The translations under genes were made by a program, and so were the position numbers. Below are positions 31,971-40,302 of a stretch of DNA of 64,000 nt, piece after piece (position 1 is the first letter of the stretch; each line of letters begins with the position of its first letter). Below the pieces are notes generated by a model that did not search any database, was not told the DNA's origin, and saw only the letters and a list, made by a program, of their open reading frames with translations. The stretch comes from Algoriphagus sp. Its GTDB lineage: Bacteria; Bacteroidota; Bacteroidia; Cytophagales; Cyclobacteriaceae. The stretch covers positions 1 through 64,000 of the forward strand of contig JAGXQZ010000071.1 in assembly GCA_018336015.1 (NCBI GenBank), in the 5' to 3' direction.

Positions 31971-32828
31971 CTATTGGTAATTATATCGATGCAAGGCCTC
32001 CCTGGTCAAATTTCTGGTTCGACGGTCGAAAAAGCTGGAGAACACATTCAGTCCGATTCCGGTAAAAGTCATAGGGAGTAACAGTTGGTTTTGAGTGGAC
32101 GATTGACGCTCAAACCCTATGGCTACAAACATAATTCCGAATCCAAGAGCTGAATTGGCCACATTAGTTATAGTACTCACTTTTTGTCTTTTGATGACTT
32201 GCTCAAACATTCGATGGGCTTCCTCATTGGATTGAAGTCGGGACAGCACTTGGGCATTTTGGAGGAGCATTGGCCCTTCATAGATATCGATTCTTGACCC
32301 AAAAAATCCAGCACTTTTATCCATACTTAAAAATGCATCCGCACCTCCTGAATAATGAAAGGCATTGAAGTCATTGATAGTTCGTTGGATTCTTCGCTCT
32401 GAATCAGCGATGAGAATGTTTCCAGTACTGTGTAACATTCCTCCTCCAAAAGAAGTCCAAAACCACGGGCGGACATTGGCCGGTGTAATTTCATTGGTAA
32501 AGAGATACGCGATGGTACCGAGAGTCACGGATATTCCCGAAAGACGGATTCCATAACCCAAATTCTTTTTCCGTTGATTCTGAAGAAATCTAAAGTCCTC
32601 CGTTTGGACCGATTTAACCAAATTCGCTACCTCTTTTGGGCTTGATTTTTCACCTTCAAGGTAGTAAGTGGTTTTGTTGAAAAAGCCCTCTTTGAAGGTG
32701 ATGATGGGCTGCTGAGAATAGCTTCCCGAGAAATAAGCGTGGGAGCTTGGTGTGGTTTGGGAAAAAGCTATTTCTACCGGAAACAGAAAAAATAATAAGA
32801 GAGGCACTTTCCAAAATTTGTTTTCCAT
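31971..32828 (-). CDS. Uncharacterised exported protein
   Basis: 285 residues beginning with a signal peptide (MENKFWKVPLLLFFLFPVEI, then AFSQ). No known domain is recognised. The mature part has a central amphipathic stretch (RKKNLGYGIRLSGISVTLGTIAYLF) and a C-terminal hydrophobic region (ANSALGFGIMFVAIGFERQ, LLLPMTFTGIGLNVFSSFF) that look like membrane segments of small Bacteroidota envelope proteins. The 232 bases towards the S9 peptidase gene show only AT-rich sequence. Function unknown. Confidence 0.7.
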   Translation of the reverse strand: MENKFWKVPLLLFFLFPVEIAFSQTTPSSHAYFSGSYSQQPIITFKEGFFNKTTYYLEGEKSSPKEVANLVKSVQTEDFRFLQNQRKKNLGYGIRLSGISVTLGTIAYLFTNEITPANVRPWFWTSFGGGMLHSTGNILIADSERRIQRTINDFNAFHYSGGADAFLSMDKSAGFFGSRIDIYEGPMLLQNAQVLSRLQSNEEAHRMFEQVIKRQKVSTITNVANSALGFGIMFVAIGFERQSSTQNQLLLPMTFTGIGLNVFSSFFDRRTRNLTREALHRYNYQ

Positions 32829-32943
32829 AAGGTTGATTTTTATTTACCAACTACTTAATCCGAAAACGAACGATTTAAATGAAAGTTGTTTCAATGAGTT
32901 TTTAAATTTCTTTTTTATTCCTTTTAAGAATTGTATAAAAAAA

Positions 32944-32974
32944 GACCTTCCAGGTTTTCAAAACCTGGAAGGTC
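32944..32974. terminator. Palindromic terminator of the amidohydrolase, core shared with 18241-18275
   Basis: Perfect 15-base arms (GACCTTCCAGGTTTT and complement) around one C. On the minus strand it is followed by a run of seven T, so it can terminate the amidohydrolase transcript. The 17-base core CAGGTTTTCAAAACCTG is identical to that of the palindrome at 18241-18275, while the outer arms differ but remain paired. Confidence 0.8.
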
Positions 32975-33007
32975 AAACTCAGATTTATGACTTGAGATTT
33001 CTTAATT

Positions 33008-34711
33008 CTACCTTTTGAACACTACTTTTCCCCCCACTACAGTCATCTGCACCTTAGTTTGCAAAATTTCATCCTCGGGGATTTCCATAATGTTTTTGTC
33101 GAAAACGGTGAAGTCTGCAGCCTTTCCTGCTTTGATGGATCCTTTGAAATTTTCCTCAAACTCAGCAAAAGCGCCGTCTAGGGTGTAGGACTTCAAGGCC
33201 TGCTCACGGGTCATTTTTTGTTCGCCTTCATAGCCTCCTTCCGGAAGTCCCAGAAGGGTCTTGCGGGTCACTGAGGCGTAGAAAGATGGAATCGGATCTA
33301 CGGGTTCCACGGGGGCATCGGTACCGTTTGCAATTCGGGCACCGGTCTTGAACAGACTCTGCCACACATAAGCCCCATCGATGATGCGCTTTTCACCCAA
33401 GCGATCGATGGCCCAAGGTCGGTCCGAACTCAAGTGAATCGCCTGCATGGCCGCAATCACGCCCAACTGACCAAATCTCGGAATATCATCCGGATGCAAA
33501 TGCTGGGCATGCTCGATGCGGAAGCGATGATCTTTGGCCTCGGGATTTTTAGCAAAAGCCGCTTCGTATCGATCCAAAATCTCCTGATTGGCTCGGTCGC
33601 CGATGGCGTGGGAGCAAACCTGAAAACCGAGCGGAAGGGCCTTTTCGGACACCTCTGTCACCACAGACATCGGAAGTGTTTCATGGCCTCGATGACCGGG
33701 CTTGTCGGAATAATCTTCTAGCAACCAAGCTCCCCAAGGACCAAGGGCTCCGTCGCAATTCAGTTTGATCGAGCGCACCGTAAGGAAATGATCAGGGTCG
33801 ATCATCGGGCCTTTCTTGTACCAAGTTTCCAGCAACTCTGGCTGACGACCAGTCAGCATGATGTACATGCGGGAGGTGAGTTTGCCTTCGTTTTTGAACT
33901 TTTGAACCAAGTCGATCACATCCTGACCTGAACCCGCATCGTGGAAGGAAGTGATTCCTTTTTCGGCCAATTCCTGTAGGGCCAAGGTGAGTGCTTCCTC
34001 ATTTTTCTCAGGAGTCGTTTCAGGGATGAGTTTAGCTACCAAAGCGGAGGCTCGCTCTACCAAAACTCCGGTTGGGTTGCCGAGTTCATCACGGAGGACT
34101 TCGCCGCCCACTACTTCCTGTGTGGGTTTTTCACTGCGTAAAGGCGTGATACCAGCAAGTTCCATGGCCTTCTGATTGACAAAAGAGGCATGACCGGAAG
34201 CATGGGCGAGGTACACTGGATTATTGGGTGTGACCGCACTGAGGGCATCATGGGTTTGGAAGCCCTTGACAGTTTTCTCGGGCATTTGCAGCCATTTGTC
34301 CTGATGCCAACCACGACCAGTGATCCAGTCTCCCGGCTTAGCGGTTGCGGCGGCCTCGGCTACTTTTTGGATGAGTTCGTCGTAGGTTTTGACACCCATC
34401 AGGTCGATCTCCAGCTTGTTGTAGCCGATGCCCATCAGGTGGGCATGGGATTCAATAAATCCCGGCGTCATGGTTTTGCCCTGCAAGTCGATCACCTCGG
34501 TGGACTTGCCGACGTAGGCTTGGATTTCTTCGGTCGAGCCTACCGCCAGGATTAATCCGTCTTTAACGGCCACGGCTTGGGCTTTGGGATTAGCTTCGTC
34601 GACGGTGTAGATGATGCCGTTGATGTAGACTGAATCGGCGGGATTTTCAGGGCCGGATTTACATGCCCAGGCGAAAAGCGCCAAAAAAAGGAAGGAGTAG
34701 ATGTTCTTCAT
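33008..34711 (-). CDS. YtcJ-like amidohydrolase lipoprotein
   Basis: 567 residues with a lipobox (MKNIYSFLFLALFAWAC). The amidohydrolase TIM barrel shows TMTPGFIESHAHLMGIG, with the H-x-H metal motif; VCSHAIGDRANQEIL and HRFRIEHAQHLHPDDI supply later metal ligands; GTDAPVEPVDPIPSFYASV carries the C-terminal Asp. A terminal beta-sheet segment (GKAADFTVFDKNIMEIPEDEI) is typical of the family's composite domain. It hydrolyses C-N bonds of an unknown, probably N-acyl or cyclic, substrate in the periplasm or outer membrane. It is monocistronic. Confidence 0.86.
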   Translation of the reverse strand: MKNIYSFLFLALFAWACKSGPENPADSVYINGIIYTVDEANPKAQAVAVKDGLILAVGSTEEIQAYVGKSTEVIDLQGKTMTPGFIESHAHLMGIGYNKLEIDLMGVKTYDELIQKVAEAAATAKPGDWITGRGWHQDKWLQMPEKTVKGFQTHDALSAVTPNNPVYLAHASGHASFVNQKAMELAGITPLRSEKPTQEVVGGEVLRDELGNPTGVLVERASALVAKLIPETTPEKNEEALTLALQELAEKGITSFHDAGSGQDVIDLVQKFKNEGKLTSRMYIMLTGRQPELLETWYKKGPMIDPDHFLTVRSIKLNCDGALGPWGAWLLEDYSDKPGHRGHETLPMSVVTEVSEKALPLGFQVCSHAIGDRANQEILDRYEAAFAKNPEAKDHRFRIEHAQHLHPDDIPRFGQLGVIAAMQAIHLSSDRPWAIDRLGEKRIIDGAYVWQSLFKTGARIANGTDAPVEPVDPIPSFYASVTRKTLLGLPEGGYEGEQKMTREQALKSYTLDGAFAEFEENFKGSIKAGKAADFTVFDKNIMEIPEDEILQTKVQMTVVGGKVVFKR

Positions 34712-34789
34712 TGGATTTATAATTCTATTTCGAAGCTAGATGTTTTGGGGGAGGTGGGCAAATGGGATTATTTGGAAGGAAAGGTTCTA

Positions 34790-34921
34790 GTTCCCACAGA
34801 TTTTCACAGATGAAAATCACAGATCATACAGATTTTGTAATTATCATTCAGTGGGAAGCTAAAATGTCATATTATATCTGTGCGAATCTGTGAAGAAAAT
34901 CAGTGTAAATCTGTGAGAAAC
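34790..34921. repeat. Imperfect inverted repeat of CACAGAT-type units
   Basis: The left arm (from 34790) contains CACAGATTTTCACAGAT and two further ACAGAT units; the right arm (to 34921) contains the complement as ATCTGTG and AATCTGTG units. The two arms can pair imperfectly over about 50 bases around a centre near 34855. It fills most of the 215 bases between the amidohydrolase and the T9SS cargo gene. Similar multi-copy CACAGAT repeats are familiar in Bacteroidota intergenic regions. Confidence 0.6.
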
Positions 34922-34926
34922 AAAAA

Positions 34927-37011
34927 TCACCTCACCAGCACCTTCTTCACCACCACTTTCCGATCCTCGGTTTCCAGTTGTAAAAAGTAAACTCCGGGCT
35001 GAAGGGCTTGGGCTTGTATTTCGATTTCCCGGTTGGCGGGAACCTGGATTTCATCCAAAAGGATTTGTCCCAAGGAGGTGATCAATCGGGCTTTGGCAGG
35101 GGTGTTTGAGACTACCTTAAACGGCCCTGATGTCGGATTGGGATAGAGTTTGACCAAGAGTTCACCATCTGTGGGAGAATCTGACTTTACGGATTTCAAA
35201 TAGGTAATTCCCCCGCCTCGACTTCCCAAAATCAAATCTACATTCTCATCAAATCCCGGATTGACGACTGATATCCAGGTATTTCTTCCCAGTCGGAAAG
35301 GAAGGTTTTGTTCTCCGATTTTTACCAAGACCTCCTCCCGAACATCGGAATTCATCATGTCTTTGACCAGAAAAATCCGGCCAGTTTGGTCCACGGAGTA
35401 CAGATCCGGTTTGTCTTGAATTCGCACCGCTACACTCAGGTTTCGGTTGGCGGGATTGTCCTGGTAGCCTAGAAAATTGGCCGTTTTCAGAGTTGCCATC
35501 CGAGACTCTAAATCCACCTCATAGAGTGTCAGGCTTCCATTTTGCGCAGCAATTAGTAACTGATCTTTTCCCTGGTAGGGGAAGAGGGTTAGCTGATCTC
35601 CTACCCGAAGCGTCAGGCCAGCTAGCTGAAAATCATTCCAGTTTTGACCTTGACTTCTTAGGAGCACCTGACTTGGAACGCCATTGATGGTCCGCACTCC
35701 TGAGGCTAGGAGGTAAGATTGGTTTTTGATACTTCCATACTCGATGATTTGGAGCTCCAGGAGATTCAGATTGGAAAGGCCGATGTAATCCGAATTCAAA
35801 AGTTGAAATTGGTCTCCTGAATAGCTCAGGCGATTGGCTTGCCCTTGAACCGCATTTCCATTTTTGACATTGGCAGTCAGCCAAAGTTCCCCGGCAAAGA
35901 CATTCCCCTTGAAATACGGCCTTACGTTTTCTCCCAAATCGAACAATTGATCCTGAAGAATCGGACGAATAACGCCTGTATTTCTCTCCAGCTTCACTAC
36001 CGAATTGGCAAAGTCAATGCGAAAGGGAGCCGCAGTTTCATTGGTATTTAAGCTGACGATCAACTCATCTCCAATCATTCTACCCACATGAAATCTCGGG
36101 AATTGAGGCAGGGAACCATAGCCGGGAACTTGAGTAGAAAAGTTGCTGAATCGTGGGTTGACTGAGGTTCCCAAATTGGGAAGGAAATACAGGGTATTGC
36201 ACTCGTCCCGACCCAGCAGCAAATCCGGAATGCCGTCACCCGTGAAGTCCCGATACAGGATGCTATGCCCTCCTGCATGCTGGATTCGGGCGTTTTCATC
36301 CTGCAGATTTCCTGAATTCAAAAGTCTTCCGTCACAGGTTTGCCCAAAACTGATTTGAGCGCAGGCGCAAAACTCAAAATTTCCCCAATGCCGGACAGGA
36401 AAAGCAAAACCGTCGATGTCGGGCGTACCTTTTCGCTCCACAGAAGTATTGCGGTAAAACTCCAAAAAGTCTCCCACAGCAAAATTGAAAATCACCAGAT
36501 CCAAGTCCCCGTCTCCGTCCACATCCTGCAGCAGAGGCGTGTCTAGGTTGTTGGCGGGGATGTTATTGGCTCCATCCAGGCGGAGGAAGTTTTGTGCCAA
36601 AGTCCAGGCCACCTGAGTTCCTGAAGAAGTATTTCGAAATGCCCGGATGCCTAGCGGCGTGGATGTGAAGAGGTCCTTTTTTCCATCCCGATCAAAATCA
36701 GCCAATACCAAAAACCCGCTGATCTCCGCCGGGAAAAAATAGCTGAGCTCAGGTCTTAGACTAAAGTTTTCACCTTTTTGCTCAAACACCTGAAGTTGCC
36801 GGGAATTGATATCCCATACCACCCATTCTTCGACGCCATCACCGGTAAGATCGATGGTTTGGATTTGGGCGGAATTGATACCTTGGGAAAAACCGATAGG
36901 AACAGTTTCACCATTTACCTGCACAGATTTGCCTTGATCCCATTCAAAAATTGCCTGAGTGAAAGCGGGAGAAGCGATCAACAGAAAAATCAGGACAAGG
37001 AATTTTTGCAT
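34927..37011 (-). CDS. FG-GAP/VCBS repeat protein with type IX secretion sorting domain
   Basis: 694 residues with a signal peptide (MQKFLVLIFLLIASPAFT). FG-GAP/VCBS-type repeats with the D-x-D-x-D-G calcium loop occur at VLADFDRDGKKDLF, LLQDVDGDGDLDLV and LYRDFTGDGIPDLL. The C terminus is a T9SS type A sorting domain: LYPNPTSGPF, then ITSLGQILLDE, GVYFLQLET and a final KKVLVR. The protein should be exported across the outer membrane by T9SS and attached to or released from the surface. It is probably an adhesin or propeller scaffold; no catalytic domain is seen. It divergently neighbours murF with about 90 bases between. Confidence 0.87.
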   Translation of the reverse strand: MQKFLVLIFLLIASPAFTQAIFEWDQGKSVQVNGETVPIGFSQGINSAQIQTIDLTGDGVEEWVVWDINSRQLQVFEQKGENFSLRPELSYFFPAEISGFLVLADFDRDGKKDLFTSTPLGIRAFRNTSSGTQVAWTLAQNFLRLDGANNIPANNLDTPLLQDVDGDGDLDLVIFNFAVGDFLEFYRNTSVERKGTPDIDGFAFPVRHWGNFEFCACAQISFGQTCDGRLLNSGNLQDENARIQHAGGHSILYRDFTGDGIPDLLLGRDECNTLYFLPNLGTSVNPRFSNFSTQVPGYGSLPQFPRFHVGRMIGDELIVSLNTNETAAPFRIDFANSVVKLERNTGVIRPILQDQLFDLGENVRPYFKGNVFAGELWLTANVKNGNAVQGQANRLSYSGDQFQLLNSDYIGLSNLNLLELQIIEYGSIKNQSYLLASGVRTINGVPSQVLLRSQGQNWNDFQLAGLTLRVGDQLTLFPYQGKDQLLIAAQNGSLTLYEVDLESRMATLKTANFLGYQDNPANRNLSVAVRIQDKPDLYSVDQTGRIFLVKDMMNSDVREEVLVKIGEQNLPFRLGRNTWISVVNPGFDENVDLILGSRGGGITYLKSVKSDSPTDGELLVKLYPNPTSGPFKVVSNTPAKARLITSLGQILLDEIQVPANREIEIQAQALQPGVYFLQLETEDRKVVVKKVLVR

Positions 37012-37101
37012 GGAAGGGTAAAATGAAACTCTAAAATAAAACGAATCGAGCTCCGCAAAGATGTACCGTTTGCGTTATTTTGTGGCAAATTTTCCCGAAA
37101 A

Positions 37102-38397
37102 ATGAACATCGAACTCCTTTACCAGCTCTTTCTGCAAAGCACCGGCGTCAGTACCGATACCCGCAAGATCGATGCGGGAAATCTCTTTTTTGCGCTGAAA
37201 GGACCCAATTTCAATGCGAATGACTTTGCCGCGAAGGCCTTGGAAATGGGGGCTTCTGCCGTGGTGATCGATGAGGAGAAGTACTTGGTGGAGGGCGACG
37301 AGCGCTATTTTTTCTGTGAAGACGTGCTCACTGCTTTGCAAAAACTTGCAACGCACCACCGAAGACAGTTTGACATTCCATTTATCGGGCTGACAGGATC
37401 TAATGGGAAAACCACTTCCAAGGAGCTGTTGCATGCTGTTTTGAAGCAAAAGTTCAACACATTGGCAACCATTGGTAATCTAAACAATCACATTGGCGTG
37501 CCTTTGACATTGCTCAGGTTGAAACCTGAACACGAGATCGCCATCATCGAAATGGGAGCCAATAAGCAAGGCGACATTCAAGAGCTTTGCGATATCGCGG
37601 AGCCTACTCATGGTTTTATTACCAATATCGGGAAGGCGCATTTGGAAGGAATGGGCGGGCCGGAGGGAGTTCTCAAAACCAAAACTGAACTGTATCAGCA
37701 CCTTAGAGCAAACAAGGGGACAGTTTTCATTAACTCTCAAGACCCGATTTTTTCCAATATGATCAAGCGCTTTGAGAACCCGGTTCTCTATCCTGCCAAG
37801 GGGGATTTTTGCGAAGTCACTTTTCTCGGGGCCAATCCCTTCGTGAAGTTTGCTGTAGAAGGGGTTTCCGGTGAGCACTTGACCTCGTTGATTGGAGCTT
37901 ACAATTTCGGAAACATAGCCAATGCACTGACGATAGGGAAGTTTTTCGGAGTGCCCATGGAAAAAGCCGTGGAGGGGATTGTCAATTACAAACCCGAAAA
38001 CATGCGTTCCCAACTTATCGAGAAGCGCAGCAATCTGATCATCCTGGACGCTTATAATGCAAATCCGTCCAGCATGGAAGTGGCCATCCGCACTTTTGGT
38101 CAGATGACCGGGAAAAAGCATAAAATGATCATCCTAGGGGATATGTTTGAGCTTGGGGTACATGCTGAGGAAGAGCACCGAAAGCTAGGAGAAATTGTCA
38201 GCGAATATCCGATTGATAAAGTTTGCTTCACTGGAAAACTGATCGTCTCTGCACTGGAAAAAGCGCCAAAGGCACTGTATTTCCCTGATCCGTTCTCCTT
38301 TAGAAATTGGTTGGAAGACAGCAAGCTGGAAGATTACCTCATTCTGATCAAAGGTAGCCGTGGGATGAAGCTGGAGACCTTGGTAGATTTTATTTAA
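37102..38397 (+). CDS. murF: UDP-N-acetylmuramoyl-tripeptide--D-alanyl-D-alanine ligase
   Basis: 431 residues. The Mur-ligase ATP loop is GLTGSNGKTTSKELL (GSNGKTT at 99-105). VSTDTRKIDAGNLFFALKG near the start is the UDP-MurNAc-binding signature, IVEMGAN-type sequence (IIEMGANKQGDI) and NPSSMEVAI are the expected core motifs, and LKGSRGMKLETLVDFI closes the protein. It adds D-Ala-D-Ala to UDP-MurNAc-tripeptide in the cytoplasm, the last soluble step of precursor synthesis. It stands apart from the murA region, with DUF2461 61 bases downstream. Confidence 0.95.
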   Translation: MNIELLYQLFLQSTGVSTDTRKIDAGNLFFALKGPNFNANDFAAKALEMGASAVVIDEEKYLVEGDERYFFCEDVLTALQKLATHHRRQFDIPFIGLTGSNGKTTSKELLHAVLKQKFNTLATIGNLNNHIGVPLTLLRLKPEHEIAIIEMGANKQGDIQELCDIAEPTHGFITNIGKAHLEGMGGPEGVLKTKTELYQHLRANKGTVFINSQDPIFSNMIKRFENPVLYPAKGDFCEVTFLGANPFVKFAVEGVSGEHLTSLIGAYNFGNIANALTIGKFFGVPMEKAVEGIVNYKPENMRSQLIEKRSNLIILDAYNANPSSMEVAIRTFGQMTGKKHKMIILGDMFELGVHAEEEHRKLGEIVSEYPIDKVCFTGKLIVSALEKAPKALYFPDPFSFRNWLEDSKLEDYLILIKGSRGMKLETLVDFI

Positions 38398-38458
38398 ACC
38401 TAACCTCATTTAGGCGGTTTTAAACTTTATTATTTAGCCTTCAAAATTCTGCGTTCCT

Positions 38459-39136
38459 ATGCGTCCCTACCTCGAGTTTCTTTCAGCCCTCGCTAAAAAC
38501 AACCACAAAGACTGGATGGATGCCAATAAGAAATGGTATACCGATACAAGAAATCGACTCTTGGAAGATGTGGAGGTTTTGCTGAAAGAAATGACTGAGA
38601 TCGAACCTGGGCTTTCCGCTTTCAAACCCAAAGATTGTGTCTTTCGCCAAAACCGTGATGTGAGATTTTCAAATAACAAGGATCCTTACAAGACGAATTT
38701 TGGGGTTTATTTTTCGGTTGGCGGCAAAAAGTCACCCGGTCCTGGATATTACCTTCAGATTCAGCCTGGGAATTCATTCTTGGCAGGAGGTATCTGGATG
38801 CCTGAAGCGGATACACTAAAGAAAATCCGAAAAGAAATCGACTATAGCGGTGCCGAACTTGAGCGAATCGAAAACGATCCGGAATTCAAAAAACTTTTCC
38901 CATCCATCGAAGGAGATAAGCTCAAAACCAGTCCGCGAGATTATGAAGCAGAGCATCCTTACATCGAGTACCTGAAGCTGAAAAGCTTCACGGTGTCGCA
39001 TCCGATCTCGGACAAGGCCGTGGATTCAGGTGCTTTTTTGACCTTTGCCTTGGATGGTTTTCGGACCATGAAGCCGTTCAATGATTTCCTCCGACAGGCG
39101 ATAGAGGAGGTCGAGGATGGTTCGGGTTTGCTCTGA
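38459..39136 (+). CDS. DUF2461 family protein
   Basis: 225 residues. The family pattern is clear: LEFLSALAKNNHKDWMDANKKWY at the N terminus, then FRQNRDVRFSNNKDPYKTNFG, GGKKSPGPGYYLQIQPGNSFLAGGIWMPE and the C-terminal FTVSHPISDKAV. DUF2461 (TIGR02453) is a widespread cytosolic family without an established function. It probably shares a transcript with murF. It is followed by the MarC gene, which has its own promoter-like element. Confidence 0.9.
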   Translation: MRPYLEFLSALAKNNHKDWMDANKKWYTDTRNRLLEDVEVLLKEMTEIEPGLSAFKPKDCVFRQNRDVRFSNNKDPYKTNFGVYFSVGGKKSPGPGYYLQIQPGNSFLAGGIWMPEADTLKKIRKEIDYSGAELERIENDPEFKKLFPSIEGDKLKTSPRDYEAEHPYIEYLKLKSFTVSHPISDKAVDSGAFLTFALDGFRTMKPFNDFLRQAIEEVEDGSGLL

Positions 39137-39163
39137 GACTTTACTTTGAATTAATCTCTTCCA

Positions 39164-39195
39164 TCTGGCTGCTGCGCAAAATCCCCTTACCTTTG
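39164..39195 (+). promoter_or_regulatory. Putative promoter of the MarC gene, close to the ATG
   Basis: TACCTTTG (39188-39195) matches TAnnTTTG exactly and lies only four bases before the ATG at 39200. TCTG (39164-39167) stands at -33 with a 20-base spacer. The predicted transcript would start at or near the ATG, i.e. be leaderless or almost so. Confidence 0.45.
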
Positions 39196-39199
39196 CGCC

Positions 39200-39781
39200 A
39201 TGGTTGATTTCAAACAAATCCTTTCTGTTTCGCTGATCCTTTTTTCCGTCATTGATATCCTCGGATCAATACCGATCATTATCAATCTCCGTAAAAAAGT
39301 AGGTCATATTCAATCCGAAAAAGCCACCTTAGCCGCAGGGGTGTTGATGATTGCTTTTTTGCTGGTAGGAAAATCCATCCTGAGTCTTTTTGGCATCGGT
39401 GTGGAGGATTTTGCCATCGCCGGGGCATTGATCATTTTTGCTTTGGGGGCGGAGATGATCTTGGGAATTGAGCTATTCAAACCCGATCCTGAGGCTACTT
39501 CCAGTGCTTCAATCGTCCCGATTGCTTTTCCGCTGATTGCAGGAGCAGGTACCTTGACTACCATTCTGACCTTGAAAGCAGAGTTTGAGCAGGTCAATAT
39601 TGCCATTGGAATCCTGCTCAATTTGATTTTTGTCTACATCGTCCTGAAAAGTACCACTTGGCTGGAGCGCAAACTTGGAAAAACAGGAGTCGATGTGCTC
39701 CGTAGGATTTTCGGTATTATACTCTTGTCCATCGCAGTGAAAATCTTCAAATCAAACGCCTTTCCAATCACAGTTGGATAA
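39200..39781 (+). CDS. MarC family (UPF0056) inner-membrane protein
   Basis: 193 residues with about six transmembrane segments. The pattern (VSLILFSVIDILGSIPIIINL, GVLMIAFLLVGKSILSLFGI, GALIIFALGAEMILGIELF, then IVPIAFPLIAGAGTLTTIL) is characteristic of MarC: the P-I-A-F-P-L-I-A-G-x-G-x-x-T motif is the family's signature in the fourth helix. The name comes from the E. coli mar region, but the family's function is unknown and not linked to antibiotic resistance. The promoter overlaps the last bases before the start codon, and a terminator follows immediately. Confidence 0.9.
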   Translation: MVDFKQILSVSLILFSVIDILGSIPIIINLRKKVGHIQSEKATLAAGVLMIAFLLVGKSILSLFGIGVEDFAIAGALIIFALGAEMILGIELFKPDPEATSSASIVPIAFPLIAGAGTLTTILTLKAEFEQVNIAIGILLNLIFVYIVLKSTTWLERKLGKTGVDVLRRIFGIILLSIAVKIFKSNAFPITVG

Positions 39782-39788
39782 ACTTAAG

Positions 39789-39810
39789 GCCGGAGACCCC
39801 GGCTTTTTTT
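39789..39810 (+). terminator. Intrinsic terminator after the MarC gene
   Basis: GCCGG / CCGGC stem with a five-base loop followed by TTTTTTT. The run leads directly into a TTTCTTTG sequence four bases before the rnhA ATG. Confidence 0.75.
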
Positions 39811-39823
39811 ATTTCTTTGTGCC

Positions 39824-40282
39824 ATGATTATCATTTTTACCGACGGTGCTGCCAAAGGAAATCCCGGTCCGGGAGGCTATGGAGTGGTGCTCAAATTTGG
39901 CCAACACCGTAAAGAACTCTCCGAGGGTTTTCGACTTACTACCAACAATCGCATGGAATTGCTTGCCGTGATCCGTGCCCTTCAAGAGCTCAAGACCACT
40001 GAATTTCCTGTTCAGATTTACTCTGATAGCAAATATGTCGTAGATGCCATCGAGAAAGGCTGGCTTTGGGGCTGGCAGAAAAAAGGCTTCAAAGACAAGA
40101 AAAATCCCGATCTCTGGCTTCGATACATTCCTCTTCACCTGAAGTACAAGCCTAAATTCATCTGGGTAAAAGGACATGCCGGTCACCCCGAAAACGAACG
40201 CTGTGATCAACTGGCAGTGGCTGCCTCAATGGGTGCCAATCTTCCAGCTGATAAAGGGTATGAGCAAGGATTGGGGAATTGA
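39824..40282 (+). CDS. rnhA: Ribonuclease HI
   Basis: 152 residues. The acidic catalytic set is visible: Asp7 in FTDGAAKGNPGPGGYG, Glu45 in NNRMELLAVI, Asp68 in IYSDSKYVVDAI and Asp128 in NERCDQLAV. The basic handle region is WQKKGFKDKKNPDLW. The enzyme degrades RNA in RNA-DNA hybrids. It converges on the ATPase gene at 40303 with a 20-base gap. A near-match to the -7 element (TTTCTTTG) sits four bases before the ATG. Confidence 0.95.
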   Translation: MIIIFTDGAAKGNPGPGGYGVVLKFGQHRKELSEGFRLTTNNRMELLAVIRALQELKTTEFPVQIYSDSKYVVDAIEKGWLWGWQKKGFKDKKNPDLWLRYIPLHLKYKPKFIWVKGHAGHPENERCDQLAVAASMGANLPADKGYEQGLGN

Positions 40283-40302
40283 TTGGCTACAGGCTTTGGA
40301 TT

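Noticed and set aside
37480..38121. 213-codon open frame opposite murF
   Set aside because: Entirely within murF and without family features.
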